Source: Pseudomonas fluorescens
Lineage (GTDB): Bacteria > Pseudomonadota > Gammaproteobacteria > Pseudomonadales > Pseudomonadaceae
NCBI RefSeq assembly: GCF_019212185.1
Contig: NZ_CP078138.1
Span: 6,115,501-6,179,500 of the forward strand
Reading direction: 5' to 3'
DNA length: 64,000 nucleotides
Both the position numbers and the translations under genes were made by a program. Numbering within the stretch: the stretch's first letter is position 1; every line of letters begins with the position of its first letter. This document shows positions 45,661 to 54,152 of the stretch, one piece after another. Below the pieces are notes generated by a model. It ran no database searches, was not told the origin of the DNA, and saw only the letters and a list, made by a program, of their open reading frames with translations.

Positions 45661-46611
45661 TCATTGGTAACGGTTTACCACCAGGTTGCAGAGGATGACA
45701 GTTGTATCTACAGTCGCCCCGCTGTCCTGAGCGGGTGTGAGTTTCAACTTGTAAAAGGCTCCGCTGCCCTCAAGGTCGCTAGCAGCAGAGGAGATTTTCA
45801 AGCCTGCATACGCAGAGTCGCAAACCCTAGCAAAGTCTTCATTTCGAACAAATATGATCAGGGCAGCTTGGTCGTCGTGTCGAGTCAGATATCTACATAT
45901 CTGCGAGACAGCGGCAACGAATGCCGCCTGTCCGCTCCATATCTTACATTCGACGACCAGTTCGTTGCCCGCTGTATTACCTCCTCGTTTTGGGGGTCTT
46001 TGGATCAGGATATCCGCACGGCCCTGATAATTATATCCTTCACTTACGCTTGCAAAACCTGCGTTTCTGAGCCCAAGTGCAAGCTGCGCGCGCAAGCCAT
46101 TCTCGTCTTCGCGTTGGTGGAGTTGGATATTTTGTTCCCAATTATAGATCCACTGGGTTATTACCTGTATTGGATCAGCGGTTACCAGCGATTGGTACGA
46201 AGGTAGTTCGGCTAATTGGTCTAATAGATGTCGAACCATAGGGATTTTTTCCCATTGTTCTTCATACAGTTCAATCATATATCGAACGGTGTAATTATTA
46301 GGATAGTTGGCTTCGTAATCTGATCGGGCATCTGCTCCAATCTTCAGGTAGTCGCTTTCATTTGGAATGGCTTCCCTCACTTGCTCTATGTATTCATTTA
46401 GAAGCATAGAAGTATTCACATATTGCGTTTCTAAGCGTCCTGAGAGATACATAGACAGACTTCTACCCTCGGAATACAGTTCTCTAATAGGCGAGGTATG
46501 TGCCACATCAAAAGAGAATTCAGATTCGTTTTTGTAACGCACCCACTCCTGATCGTGGCTGGAAAATTTTGATTTCATGACTTGCAGGTGATTCAAGATG
46601 TTCTGTTGCAT
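45661..46611 (-). CDS. PD-(D/E)xK nuclease-like protein in a three-gene operon
   Basis: This 316-aa protein has a helical N-terminal two thirds and a C-terminal nuclease-like core: EGYNYQGRADILI with aspartate 200, then VVECKIWSG with E221 and K223, followed by a helix (AAVSQICRYL). That spacing fits a PD-(D/E)xK active site. GAGG lies 9 nt before the ATG. It is the last gene of a set with a DUF3800 protein and a 68-aa protein, and ends near element B. It is a plausible effector of a defence system. I do not recognise a named family. Confidence 0.65.
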   Translation of the reverse strand: MQQNILNHLQVMKSKFSSHDQEWVRYKNESEFSFDVAHTSPIRELYSEGRSLSMYLSGRLETQYVNTSMLLNEYIEQVREAIPNESDYLKIGADARSDYEANYPNNYTVRYMIELYEEQWEKIPMVRHLLDQLAELPSYQSLVTADPIQVITQWIYNWEQNIQLHQREDENGLRAQLALGLRNAGFASVSEGYNYQGRADILIQRPPKRGGNTAGNELVVECKIWSGQAAFVAAVSQICRYLTRHDDQAALIIFVRNEDFARVCDSAYAGLKISSAASDLEGSGAFYKLKLTPAQDSGATVDTTVILCNLVVNRYQ

Positions 46612-46643
46612 CGATTACTGCCTCGGTCAATTAGCTTTGAATA

Positions 46644-46850
46644 TTATTTATCACGACTTGCATAACTAAACAGATCGAGCCTAGTAGTAGCCGCTTCGTA
46701 CTCTGCCACCTCGTCGGTCACGCCCAGCGGCTTGCCGGTCAAGCGATAGAATCTACGCGCAAGCACCTTGGCTTCTTTCAAGATCTCTAGGATTTCATCC
46801 TGGATCAATGCAGCCTGCAGAGGTTCGTTGCCATGACTGAGTTCAGTCAT
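46644..46850 (-). CDS. Small DUF6998-like protein
   Basis: This 68-aa protein contains EILKEAKVLARRFYRLTGKP followed by LGVTDEVAEYEAATTRLDL, like the N-terminal part of DUF6998-type proteins, which are usually longer. Its ATG at 46850 overlaps the DUF3800 stop by 8 nt, so it is translationally coupled; the nuclease gene follows after 32 nt. It could be an accessory subunit or a shortened relic. The reading from 46886 is rejected because it runs deeper into the upstream gene. Confidence 0.6.
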   Translation of the reverse strand: MTELSHGNEPLQAALIQDEILEILKEAKVLARRFYRLTGKPLGVTDEVAEYEAATTRLDLFSYASRDK

Positions 46851-48015
46851 CTGCAAACGCCTCGAGCGCAGTGAGCAGCTTGGCAAGCTCAGCCAGGTTG
46901 GCTGTCGTCACAATGTCATATTCTCCTCGACTACTCAGCCGATACACCTCTCGAGCCTTTTTGACCCGTTCCAGTAGAGGAACAACAATGCCTGACGCTC
47001 TTTCAAGAAATTCGTTAATGTCTGCCCGTGTTTGAGGGATCTTGTAGCCTTTGGCCGCGCTTGTGATGATGACGTCCGCATCGCGGAGTTTGGCAATGCC
47101 ACTGGAGCGGACTCTCTGGCCGTTGACCTCTCCCAGTCCGCTATCTTTTAGATGGGCCATGATCTCCGTAGTCAGCACGTAATCCTTGGTGACGAATTCG
47201 CTCTGGAATCTCAAGAACCTCAAGATGCTCAGCTGCAGTCGCTCATCTTCATCGGGGTGCTTACCAACCCGCTCGCTAAAACGATCAGCCTGGCGGAGAG
47301 CTTCTTGGTGTACCTGGTAGTCTGCATACCCAGATTCATCCGTTGGCGGTGGCAGAAGAGACTGGTACTTGGATGGCCACTCAAGCATTCCAAGAGTCAG
47401 GCTGCGGAGGATTTTCTTGTAGGCAAGAACTGCTTCTTCCGAAGCTTTCTCTTCGTAGATCTGAGCGACTGAGCCAGCGAAGAAATCTGCAACCTGAACC
47501 AAAACGTTGTCCTTACTGGCCATCGTCTGGAAGGCATCCTTATCGCCAAATAGGTCGTCCACGAATCGTTCTGCAACGTAGCTTTTGAGGCTCTCCTGAA
47601 ATTCCTGGCCACCATGCTCGTCTACGATCATCTGGAGGTCAGGGTATGTGCGGAACAAACGTTCATAGAGCAACCCGTTCACGTATTTTATGAACGAGGT
47701 CTTGATACGGAGCCCGCCGTCTTTGTGAATTCGGGATTTATCAACGACGGTGAAATAGAGCTTGAATGGCAGCTCAGCTAGCTCGTTGAGGATTCGGGCA
47801 CGGCGATCTGAATCCTTCGGCTTCAGATTGCTGGATTTGATCTCGCCTGTTTGAAAATGACGCATGCGGAGTGCTTCAGCTTGGGCATAAGCAGCTTCCA
47901 GGTCTTTCTCTGCCACCAGAATGGAGCACACGACGAAGAAGCCCGAGCTTCCTCCCTTTGACGTATCAAGGTCGGAATTCCCGGACTCATCCACGAAGGC
48001 ATAGGTTCTGTCCAT
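46843..48015 (-). CDS. DUF3800 protein
   Basis: This 390-aa protein has an N-terminal DUF3800 domain, an RNase H-like fold with acidic signature residues: YAFVDESGN (D8, E9), GEIKSS, MIVDEHGG and VQVADFFAG. The C-terminal ~130 residues look like a winged helix plus helices (LRFQSEFVTKDYVLTTEIMA). DUF3800 proteins occur in defence islands and on mobile elements; nuclease action is suspected but not established. It is the first gene of a tight operon with the 68-aa protein and the PD-(D/E)xK protein. GGAG precedes the start. Confidence 0.8.
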   Translation of the reverse strand: MDRTYAFVDESGNSDLDTSKGGSSGFFVVCSILVAEKDLEAAYAQAEALRMRHFQTGEIKSSNLKPKDSDRRARILNELAELPFKLYFTVVDKSRIHKDGGLRIKTSFIKYVNGLLYERLFRTYPDLQMIVDEHGGQEFQESLKSYVAERFVDDLFGDKDAFQTMASKDNVLVQVADFFAGSVAQIYEEKASEEAVLAYKKILRSLTLGMLEWPSKYQSLLPPPTDESGYADYQVHQEALRQADRFSERVGKHPDEDERLQLSILRFLRFQSEFVTKDYVLTTEIMAHLKDSGLGEVNGQRVRSSGIAKLRDADVIITSAAKGYKIPQTRADINEFLERASGIVVPLLERVKKAREVYRLSSRGEYDIVTTANLAELAKLLTALEAFADD

Positions 48016-48076
48016 GAGCTTGCTCCATCAACAACGTGCTGAGCGCAGTGGGTCGCCCAATGGCAAGGTGGCGAAC

Positions 48077-48445
48077 TTAGTTCGTCGCAGTGGTAGTGCC
48101 TGAAGCGGGGCCTTCGCTGAACGTGTAGTTGATGACCACGTCATTTCGGATCAAGACGTCGAGCGTTTTCTGGGTGCCAGTAGTCGTCACCTTCATAGTG
48201 ACCACATAGCTCTGGGCATGGGCTGAGCCATTGGTGTAGGTGTAGATCCACTTCTCGTCAGTCTCGCTGACTGCGCTCTTGGCGTAAGGCTCGCCGAATA
48301 GCGACTTCAACTCAGCAGTCGTGGTTTTGCCTTTGGTGATGCTCGCTACACTTGCCGACGGAAAGTCTCGACCTGCGGTGTAGTGGGATGTGGCGCAACC
48401 GCCGAGCGCGACACACATCCCAATGACTGCGATGAGCTTTTTCAT
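48077..48445 (-). CDS. Small SmpA/OmlA-like lipoprotein
   Basis: This 122-aa protein has a lipoprotein signal with lipobox LGGC (cysteine 17) and a domain with SITKGKTTTAELKSLFGEPY, typical of the BamE/SmpA fold. It is not BamE itself; similar small lipoproteins are often carried by phages and islands. AAGGAT precedes the ATG. It is upstream of the DUF3800 operon on the same strand, with 61 nt between. A role at the cell surface, such as blocking phage entry, would be speculation. Confidence 0.65.
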   Translation of the reverse strand: MKKLIAVIGMCVALGGCATSHYTAGRDFPSASVASITKGKTTTAELKSLFGEPYAKSAVSETDEKWIYTYTNGSAHAQSYVVTMKVTTTGTQKTLDVLIRNDVVINYTFSEGPASGTTTATN

Positions 48446-48600
48446 ATCTATCCTTGATCGGAGAAAGCTCCAAATCTAGCTGGCATCGAGGCTAAAAGCC
48501 ATCACCACCTTGATCACCTGCGCTCGCGCTTGTCGACAGCTCATAGCACACCATCCTGCACTGGGGCTGCAGCGTTGTTCGCCCTCGAGATCCTCTCGGC

Positions 48601-48667
48601 ATAAGGTGCCCTAATCGGCACATTAAGCCCTTAAACAAGGATTAATGTGCCGTTTTGGGATCACTAC
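48601..48667. repeat. Composite palindromic element, copy C
   Basis: Unit 1 is ATAAGGTGCCCTAATCGGCA then CATTAAGCC; unit 2 is TTAATGTGCCGTTTTGGGAT then CACTA. It has the same two-unit structure and spacing as copies A and B. It lies between the lipoprotein gene's start region and the end of the MFS gene, exactly where defence genes give way to arsenic genes. Confidence 0.72.
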
Positions 48668-48675
48668 GCCAGCAT

Positions 48676-49866
48676 TTATTCGGTGGGAAGCGCAAGGCTT
48701 GTGATGAAGCTAATCGCCACTAAAACGCACAAACCAACCAACAGCGGGATTGAACCAAATTTCTCTAGAACAAGTGCTGCTGCTACAGGGCCTGCAGCCT
48801 GGGCGATCAGCATGGGGCGAGCCAACAGCCCCATGCGTGTTCCGTAGCCATCAGCGCCGAATAGAGCCAAGGGTAATGTTCCGCGAGCAATGGTCAGAAT
48901 TCCATTACCTGCTCCGTAAAGCGCCAGGGCTACGAAGGCTAGCCACGGGATGGCCGGTAAAAGTAGGGCAATACCCACCCCGCATAGCAGGATGGCGATA
49001 CGAGCCGACCAGGTAGGGTGCAGGTTTCTCCCAATCGAAAACTCAGCAAGGCGTGCCACGACTTGAGATGGCCCAATCATCATTCCTATGGCTAATGCCG
49101 TTGAGGTTGCGATGCCAAGCAGTTTCAGCACATCAAGTAGATGGACTGAAACGGAGGAAATCACCAGGGATTGGAATGTCAGTAGCGCTGCCAGCAGGAT
49201 GAATATGCGATTGGTTAATTTGCTGGCAGTTGCAGTGGACTGGATACTTGCAAGAGGTGCAGATTCATCTGGGGGGCCTTTCTCGCTGGGAATTGCCAGA
49301 AGATGGATTGGTAGACCAACTACCAGATGCGTTGCGGCTAAGGCAAAGCAGCTGTACCTCCACCCGATCTGGTGCTCTAGGCCTGCGATCAGTGGCCAGC
49401 CTAAGGTGCTGGCAAACCCACCTAGCAAGGTTAGACCAGTCATCGAGGCACGTGCATGGTCGCCAAGTAGTCGTCCGAGTGTCGAAAACGCTGCGTCATA
49501 AAGACCAGCAGCCATGCCCGCGCCGATCAGCGTCCATGCTAGGTAATAAACGGCTAAGTTACTGGCTAAGCCCATCAACAGCATACCCATCGCCAAAAAT
49601 AACGAGCTAGCTGCCAACACGGGGCGTCCCCCACTTCGGTCGATCCATCGTCCCACCATGGGCGAGCAAGCTCCTGCGACCAGCAGTCCCCAAGACAATC
49701 CAATTACTACGCTCGTAACTGACCATCCTGTTTCTTTGGTGATTGGTGTCGCAAGAACTGCTGGCAGGTAATAGGTCGAACTCCAAGCGAGGATTTGTGC
49801 GATGCCTAATGCCCACACAAGCCTGAGTCGGTTGATAGGTTGCTGGCTGCTTTCTAGGTTTTTCAC
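48676..49866 (-). CDS. MFS transporter in an ArsR/flavoprotein/MFS unit
   Basis: This 396-aa inner-membrane protein has about 12 transmembrane helices. Characteristic parts are AWSSTYYLPAVLATPITKET and the motif-A-like loop GRWIDRSGGRPVL. It is not similar to ArsJ as I know it. It begins with GTG and follows the flavoprotein gene by 37 nt in an operon headed by an ArsR-type repressor, inside an arsenic island. Export of an arsenic compound or of a product of the monooxygenase is a reasonable guess, no more. Confidence 0.75.
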   Translation of the reverse strand: MKNLESSQQPINRLRLVWALGIAQILAWSSTYYLPAVLATPITKETGWSVTSVVIGLSWGLLVAGACSPMVGRWIDRSGGRPVLAASSLFLAMGMLLMGLASNLAVYYLAWTLIGAGMAAGLYDAAFSTLGRLLGDHARASMTGLTLLGGFASTLGWPLIAGLEHQIGWRYSCFALAATHLVVGLPIHLLAIPSEKGPPDESAPLASIQSTATASKLTNRIFILLAALLTFQSLVISSVSVHLLDVLKLLGIATSTALAIGMMIGPSQVVARLAEFSIGRNLHPTWSARIAILLCGVGIALLLPAIPWLAFVALALYGAGNGILTIARGTLPLALFGADGYGTRMGLLARPMLIAQAAGPVAAALVLEKFGSIPLLVGLCVLVAISFITSLALPTE

Positions 49867-49903
49867 TAGCTACGGGCTCTTGTGTTTTTCAGACGTAAGC
49901 TGC

Positions 49904-50989
49904 TCAGTTTTGCGTTACAAGCGTGGGGGCGGCTTCCAAATTACGAGCTCGCTTTAGCAAATACGGGAGTATGTGTTCGGCATCAGGCCCCACGCCTCGT
50001 AGGGTTGCAGAGGCGAAGTTGCGTTGTTTGGGCAAGCCTACAAAGTACAAGCCTGGGACATGAACTGCTCGCCCGTCGCGTTGCGCCACTCGTCCCTGCT
50101 CATCCATTACTGGAAGGCCTTGGAGAAATGGCAGGTTCGGACGAAAGCCAGTGGCAAAAATGAGGCTATCAACGGTTTCATGCTGACCTTCGGCCCAAAT
50201 CACGCCTGTTGAAGTGACCTCGGAGAACATTGCTGCTTGATTGAAGTCTCCGGATCTCAGAGCCTTTCTGTACGTGCCGTCGTCCAGTACAGGCGTGCTT
50301 TGATCGTTTAGCCACTTAGTTTTCTCTAGGCCTGTCCATTTCAACCAAGTATGAAAATCTGCTCCTAATATCCGTTGTGGCGCGAATCGAATCGCCTCTC
50401 GCGTGGCCAGAGTCACTGTTGCAACTTTGGATAAATCGTAAGCGATTTGTACAGCGGAGTTCGCAGCGCCAACTACGACGATGCGTTGCCCACTAAATGC
50501 TTCTGCATTCCGATAATGAGCACTGTGAAGCTGAGTGCCGCTGAAGTTTTTGAGCCCAGGGATATCGGGTACGTAGGGACGACTGAAGGCTCCTGAGGCC
50601 ACGACCACCGCTCTCGCCCAGAAGCGTTGTCCGTTCGTTGCAGTGATCCGAAATCCTTCGCCTTCCTGACCTACGTTCGTGACCCTAATCCCTTGAAGGA
50701 TAGGTAACCGGAAGAAGTCGGCATAACCTTCCAGATAACGCACTACTTCATTCCGAGAAGGGTAGTGGCCTGCTGTTCCAGGAAAAGGAAGTCCCGGAAG
50801 AGAGGAATATGCTGCTGGCGAGAACAATTCAAGGCTGTCGTAGTAATTACGCCAGTTCCCACCAGGCTGCGATTGCTCATCAAAAATGCGGAAATTGAGG
50901 CCGTGCTGCTTCAGGTGCCAACCGCTAGCCAACCCTGCTTGGCCAGCACCAATGACAACAACATCAAACATCTGATTATTTGCGTTCAT
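49904..50989 (-). CDS. ArsO-like flavin-dependent monooxygenase
   Basis: This 361-aa protein has two dinucleotide-binding motifs, VVIGAGQAGLASGW (FAD) and VVVGAANSAVQIA (NADPH), and FATGFRP typical of flavin monooxygenases. It is a paralog of the arsO gene at 55857: both share LRLFSP/LELFSP-like, PGR/PSR..EVV.YL and ATG.WS/ASGAFS stretches. The ATG at 50989 is chosen; another at 50971 starts the conserved MFDVVVIG. Neither has a good ribosome site. It lies between ArsR-type and MFS genes. Substrate unknown. Confidence 0.78.
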   Translation of the reverse strand: MNANNQMFDVVVIGAGQAGLASGWHLKQHGLNFRIFDEQSQPGGNWRNYYDSLELFSPAAYSSLPGLPFPGTAGHYPSRNEVVRYLEGYADFFRLPILQGIRVTNVGQEGEGFRITATNGQRFWARAVVVASGAFSRPYVPDIPGLKNFSGTQLHSAHYRNAEAFSGQRIVVVGAANSAVQIAYDLSKVATVTLATREAIRFAPQRILGADFHTWLKWTGLEKTKWLNDQSTPVLDDGTYRKALRSGDFNQAAMFSEVTSTGVIWAEGQHETVDSLIFATGFRPNLPFLQGLPVMDEQGRVAQRDGRAVHVPGLYFVGLPKQRNFASATLRGVGPDAEHILPYLLKRARNLEAAPTLVTQN

Positions 50990-51026
50990 GTATGCGCACT
51001 TATGCACGTATTTATACAAAAAAGGA

Positions 51027-51374
51027 TTAGTCCTTTTTGCCTGGACAGCACAGCGGGGCGATGCTTTTGGTGTGGAGGAGGATGGCTTCTAGACGCTTGA
51101 TAATGGCTGGGCCGTCCACTTCATAGAACATCTGGCGCCCTACCTTAGCAGCTCGAACAATCCCCGCTTCCAGTAGCACCTGAAGATGGCGAGATACAAC
51201 CGAACGCTCCTGAGGCAACTCAGCTGCAATTTCAGTAACATCAGCGCGACCCAATAGCATGACGCGCTTCAGCACGGCGATTCGCGGTGGCTCACACAGG
51301 GCTTTGAAGAATGCGCCGTCCAACGATTCGATGGCGGCCTCAATAGCTTGGGTTCGGGTTTGTGATGTATTCAT
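51027..51374 (-). CDS. arsR: ArsR/SmtB-family repressor
   Basis: This 115-aa winged-helix protein has ADVTEIAAELPQERSVVSRHLQVL as the DNA-binding part, split around the recognition helix, and cysteines in ALCEPPR and in the C-terminal LCCPGKKD. The usual ArsR metal motif ELCVC is absent, so metalloid binding would use other cysteines. It starts at 51374, just downstream of a palindromic operator, and heads the flavoprotein-MFS operon, which it probably represses. The inducer may be an arsenical, not proven. Confidence 0.8.
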   Translation of the reverse strand: MNTSQTRTQAIEAAIESLDGAFFKALCEPPRIAVLKRVMLLGRADVTEIAAELPQERSVVSRHLQVLLEAGIVRAAKVGRQMFYEVDGPAIIKRLEAILLHTKSIAPLCCPGKKD

Positions 51375-51385
51375 GAAGGAACTAT

Positions 51386-51405
51386 ATGTGCATGCACGTG
51401 CACAT
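51386..51405. promoter_or_regulatory. Palindromic operator upstream of the ArsR/flavoprotein/MFS unit
   Basis: ATGTGCATGCACGTGCACAT is built from nested GTGCA/TGCAC repeats 12 nt before the repressor start. Similar TGCGCAC and TGCACGTA pieces occur at about 50992-51010, just before the flavoprotein gene. This fits autorepression by the ArsR-type protein. Confidence 0.55.
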
Positions 51406-51461
51406 GTAAAGGGCCGGTCAATAATGGACACTACCTCCCAGGCTATCGGTTGGGCAGACTA

Positions 51462-51911
51462 TCAGCCATTGTCGAATGGTAACGCCTTGCACATGTAGCA
51501 AGCCGAGCCAGGGCAAAGCCCCCTGAACTGCCCCGTCTGAGAAATCAGAGGTGGCGCTGAGCCTCGTTGATTTACTGCATAGCCCTGTTGCTCAAAAAAG
51601 CCTGACGCGGTTGTTGTCAGCAAATGAAATCGAGCGATTCCCTGCTCGGCAGCTATCGCTTCAATGACCCGAAGCACCGCGATACCGACCCCCTTCGATC
51701 TGTATGTCGACACTACGACCAAAGAACGCAACAACCCGTCCGTACCATGCGTTTCGAATCCTCCCCATGCGACCGTTTCACCGTCTAGTGTGAACTCAAA
51801 AAAGGTTCGGCCTGGAAGATCAATATCGTCTGCTGGAAGATCAGCAGATTTCAGCGCATCGCGAAAGCGCTGCCACTGTCCTCCGGCTATTTCCTTTGCC
51901 TGGATCATCAT
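51462..51911 (-). CDS. arsN2: Arsenic-associated GNAT acetyltransferase ArsN2
   Basis: This 149-aa GNAT protein matches ArsN2: LPADDIDLPGRTFFEF, LLRSLVVVSTYRSKGVGIAV (acetyl-CoA binding region), LLTTTASGFFEQQGY, and QFRGLCPGSACYM with conserved cysteines. The ATG at 51911 is preceded by GGAGGGG; upstream ATGs lack this. The family occurs in ars clusters; its acceptor is less well defined than that of ArsN1. It is divergent from the main ars operon and shares its operator region. Confidence 0.85.
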   Translation of the reverse strand: MMIQAKEIAGGQWQRFRDALKSADLPADDIDLPGRTFFEFTLDGETVAWGGFETHGTDGLLRSLVVVSTYRSKGVGIAVLRVIEAIAAEQGIARFHLLTTTASGFFEQQGYAVNQRGSAPPLISQTGQFRGLCPGSACYMCKALPFDNG

Positions 51912-51987
51912 CTTCCCCTCCATTCTCTCATCTCCGTTATGCCGACACGCATGGAACGTTAGGGCGCATACCGAAGCAGTAAACATC

Positions 51988-52039
51988 ATATTCGCTTTAC
52001 CGAATATCTGCCAAAGCGTATATTCGATTTTCCATATGC
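51988..52039. promoter_or_regulatory. ArsR operator region between arsN2 and the ars operon
   Basis: ATATTCG-CTTTAC-CGAATAT (51988-52007) is a perfect 7-bp-arm inverted repeat. A related half-site, ATATTCGATTTTCCATATGC, follows at 52020-52039. They lie between the divergent arsN2 and arsC genes and most likely bind the ArsR protein encoded at 52472. Confidence 0.65.
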
Positions 52040-52052
52040 ATCGAGTTCAACC

Positions 52053-52475
52053 ATGAGCCCTGCTATCAAAGTGCTTTTCGTGTGCGTTGCCAACTCAGCC
52101 CGCTCCCTGCTTGCAGAGGCTTTGCTGCGGCACACCGACCCGCGCTTCGAGGCCTTCAGCGCCGGATCCGAACCGTCTGAGGTTGATCCGCGCACGATTC
52201 AGGCATTGGAGGCAGTTGGGGTAGATGCAACGGGCCTGTGCAGCAAGTCCATCAGCGAGTTTCAAGCTGATCGATTCGATTACGTAATCACTCTTTGTGA
52301 TAAATCCGCAAGCGAGTGCCTACCAATGCCCAGCGCAGCTGAAGTCATTGCCTGGGATTTTCCTGACCCAGTAACCAGCGATGATCCTGGCGCATTTCGC
52401 CACACGTTCCACGACATCCACGAGCGCATCAAGCTCTTCGTTTTGGTCAAGACCAAACACCTGGAGGATCTATGA
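52053..52475 (+). CDS. arsC: Low-molecular-weight-phosphatase-type arsenate reductase
   Basis: This 140-aa protein has the LMW phosphatase fold. The active loop CVANSARS (CX5R) is at residues 11-18, and the general acid lies in FPDPVTSDD near residue 108. Such proteins reduce arsenate to arsenite with thioredoxin or glutaredoxin, or dephosphorylate tyrosine. Context favours arsenate. Its stop overlaps the arsR start (ATGA). It differs from the second LMW-type ArsC at 54153, so the operon carries two versions. Confidence 0.8.
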   Translation: MSPAIKVLFVCVANSARSLLAEALLRHTDPRFEAFSAGSEPSEVDPRTIQALEAVGVDATGLCSKSISEFQADRFDYVITLCDKSASECLPMPSAAEVIAWDFPDPVTSDDPGAFRHTFHDIHERIKLFVLVKTKHLEDL

Positions 52476-52828
52476 CAGAACCCATGACCCCCACCACCTT
52501 ATTCAAGTGCCTGGCGGATGACACCCGAGCAAAAATTTCGCTGCTTGTCGTGAGTGAAGGTGAGCTGTGTGTCTGCGAGCTAACGGCAGCACTCGACCTG
52601 AGTCAGCCGAAGATTTCTCGTCATTTGGCGCTGCTGCGCTCTGCCGGTTTGCTGTTGGATCGTCGCCAAGGCCAATGGGTGTACTACCGACTGAATCCTG
52701 ATTTGCCCGCGTGGGTGACTGCAGTTTTGAAGGAAGTGGTAGACGCCAATCAGCAATGGCTGGAAACCGAGGCTAAGCGCCTCTGCGGCATGAACGACCG
52801 CCCGATCAACCAAGCCGTGTGTAGCTGA
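52472..52828 (+). CDS. arsR: Arsenite-responsive repressor ArsR
   Basis: This 118-aa winged-helix repressor has the classical metalloid motif ELCVCEL near residues 31-37 and the recognition helix LSQPKISRHLALLRSAGL. Arsenite or antimonite binding to the cysteines releases it from DNA. It starts inside the arsC stop with GGAG upstream and is followed by arsB after 24 nt. It should control both its own operon and the divergent arsN2 through the operator near 51988. Confidence 0.93.
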   Translation: MTEPMTPTTLFKCLADDTRAKISLLVVSEGELCVCELTAALDLSQPKISRHLALLRSAGLLLDRRQGQWVYYRLNPDLPAWVTAVLKEVVDANQQWLETEAKRLCGMNDRPINQAVCS

Positions 52829-52852
52829 TTCACGCCCAACCGGATTAATGAA

Positions 52853-54136
52853 ATGCTGATTGCCGTATTGATCTTTATCGCCACCATCGTCTTTGTCATC
52901 TGGCAGCCCAAGGGGCTGGGGGTGGGCTGGAGTGCGATGTTCGGTGCCATCGTGGCGTTGCTGGCAGGTGTCGTTACCCTTGCCGACATACCAGAGGTTT
53001 GGCGCATAGTCTGGAACGCTACCGGAACGTTCATCGCGGTCATTATTATTAGTCTGTTGCTTGATGAGGCAGGCTTTTTCAAATGGGCTGCGCTGCATGT
53101 CGCCCGATGGGGAGGCGGGAGCACCCGCAAGCTGTTCGCATTTATCGTCCTGCTGGGCGCAGCGGTGTCGGCCCTGTTCGCCAATGACGGAGCAGCATTG
53201 ATCCTCACACCCATTGTGATCGCGATGTTGCTGGCGCTGCGTTTTTCTCCTGCTGCTACGTTGGCATTCGTTATGGCAGCCGGTTTTATCGCCGATACGG
53301 CGAGCTTACCGCTGGTGGTTTCCAACCTGGTCAACATCGTTTCTGCCGACTACTTCGATATCGGCTTCAACGAATATGCTTCGATCATGGTGCCGGTAAA
53401 CATCGTCAGCGTGGCGGCGACGTTAGCCATGCTGATGTGGTTTTTCCGCAAAGATTTACCAAAGACCTATGACCTCAACCAACTGGACAATCCGGACGAG
53501 GCAATCCACGACCGGGCCACTTTTGTAGCCGGTTGGTGGGTGCTGGCACTACTGCTGATCGGCTTCTTTGTCATTGAGCCATTGGGGGTGCCAATCAGCG
53601 CCATTGCAGCGGTCTGTGCATTCATTCTTTACGTCATCGCGGCTCGTGGTCACGCCATCAACACAAGCAAGGTGCTCAAAGAGGCGCCATGGCAGGTGGT
53701 GATTTTTTCTTTGGGTATGTACCTGGTTGTTTATGGCCTGAAGAACGCCGGCCTGACCGACCACATCGCGCAGATCCTGAACGTGTTCGCCGGTTATGGC
53801 GTTTGGGGCGCGTCCCTTGGTACAGGGCTGCTGACAGCGTTGCTGTCTTCGATCATGAACAACATGCCCACCGTTCTGGTAGGCGCCTTATCCATTCATG
53901 CCGCCGAAGTCGATGGTGTTGTCCAGCAAGCGATGGTTTACGCCAACATCATCGGCTGCGACCTGGGCCCGAAGATCACCCCAATTGGGAGCTTGGCAAC
54001 TCTGTTGTGGCTGCACGTGCTCGCCCGGAAAAATATAACGATCAGCTGGGGTTACTACTTCAAGACCGGGATCGTGCTGACCGTGCCCATCCTCGTCGCC
54101 ACATTGTCCGCCCTGGCACTGCGCCTCAGTTTTTGA
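52853..54136 (+). CDS. arsB: Arsenite efflux permease ArsB
   Basis: This 427-aa inner-membrane protein has about 12 hydrophobic segments and ArsB signatures ([60 protein letters not shown]). It exports arsenite or antimonite in exchange for protons; no arsA ATPase gene is present, so it works alone. It lies within the arsC-arsR-arsB-arsC-arsH-arsC-arsO operon, all on the plus strand with short gaps. Confidence 0.95.
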   Translation: MLIAVLIFIATIVFVIWQPKGLGVGWSAMFGAIVALLAGVVTLADIPEVWRIVWNATGTFIAVIIISLLLDEAGFFKWAALHVARWGGGSTRKLFAFIVLLGAAVSALFANDGAALILTPIVIAMLLALRFSPAATLAFVMAAGFIADTASLPLVVSNLVNIVSADYFDIGFNEYASIMVPVNIVSVAATLAMLMWFFRKDLPKTYDLNQLDNPDEAIHDRATFVAGWWVLALLLIGFFVIEPLGVPISAIAAVCAFILYVIAARGHAINTSKVLKEAPWQVVIFSLGMYLVVYGLKNAGLTDHIAQILNVFAGYGVWGASLGTGLLTALLSSIMNNMPTVLVGALSIHAAEVDGVVQQAMVYANIIGCDLGPKITPIGSLATLLWLHVLARKNITISWGYYFKTGIVLTVPILVATLSALALRLSF

Positions 54137-54152
54137 ATCAAGGAATCGTCTG

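Noticed and set aside
45538..46206. 222-codon plus-strand frame over the PD-(D/E)xK gene
   Set aside because: Antisense to a gene with a clear active site; the frame has no family features.
40575..48667. Integron attC sites as explanation of the repeated element
   Set aside because: No GTTRRRY core or its inverse at the ends and no integron integrase; cassettes here are multi-gene with genes in both directions.
34045..48675. Prophage
   Set aside because: No capsid, tail, terminase or lysis genes are present; the contents fit a defence and resistance island.
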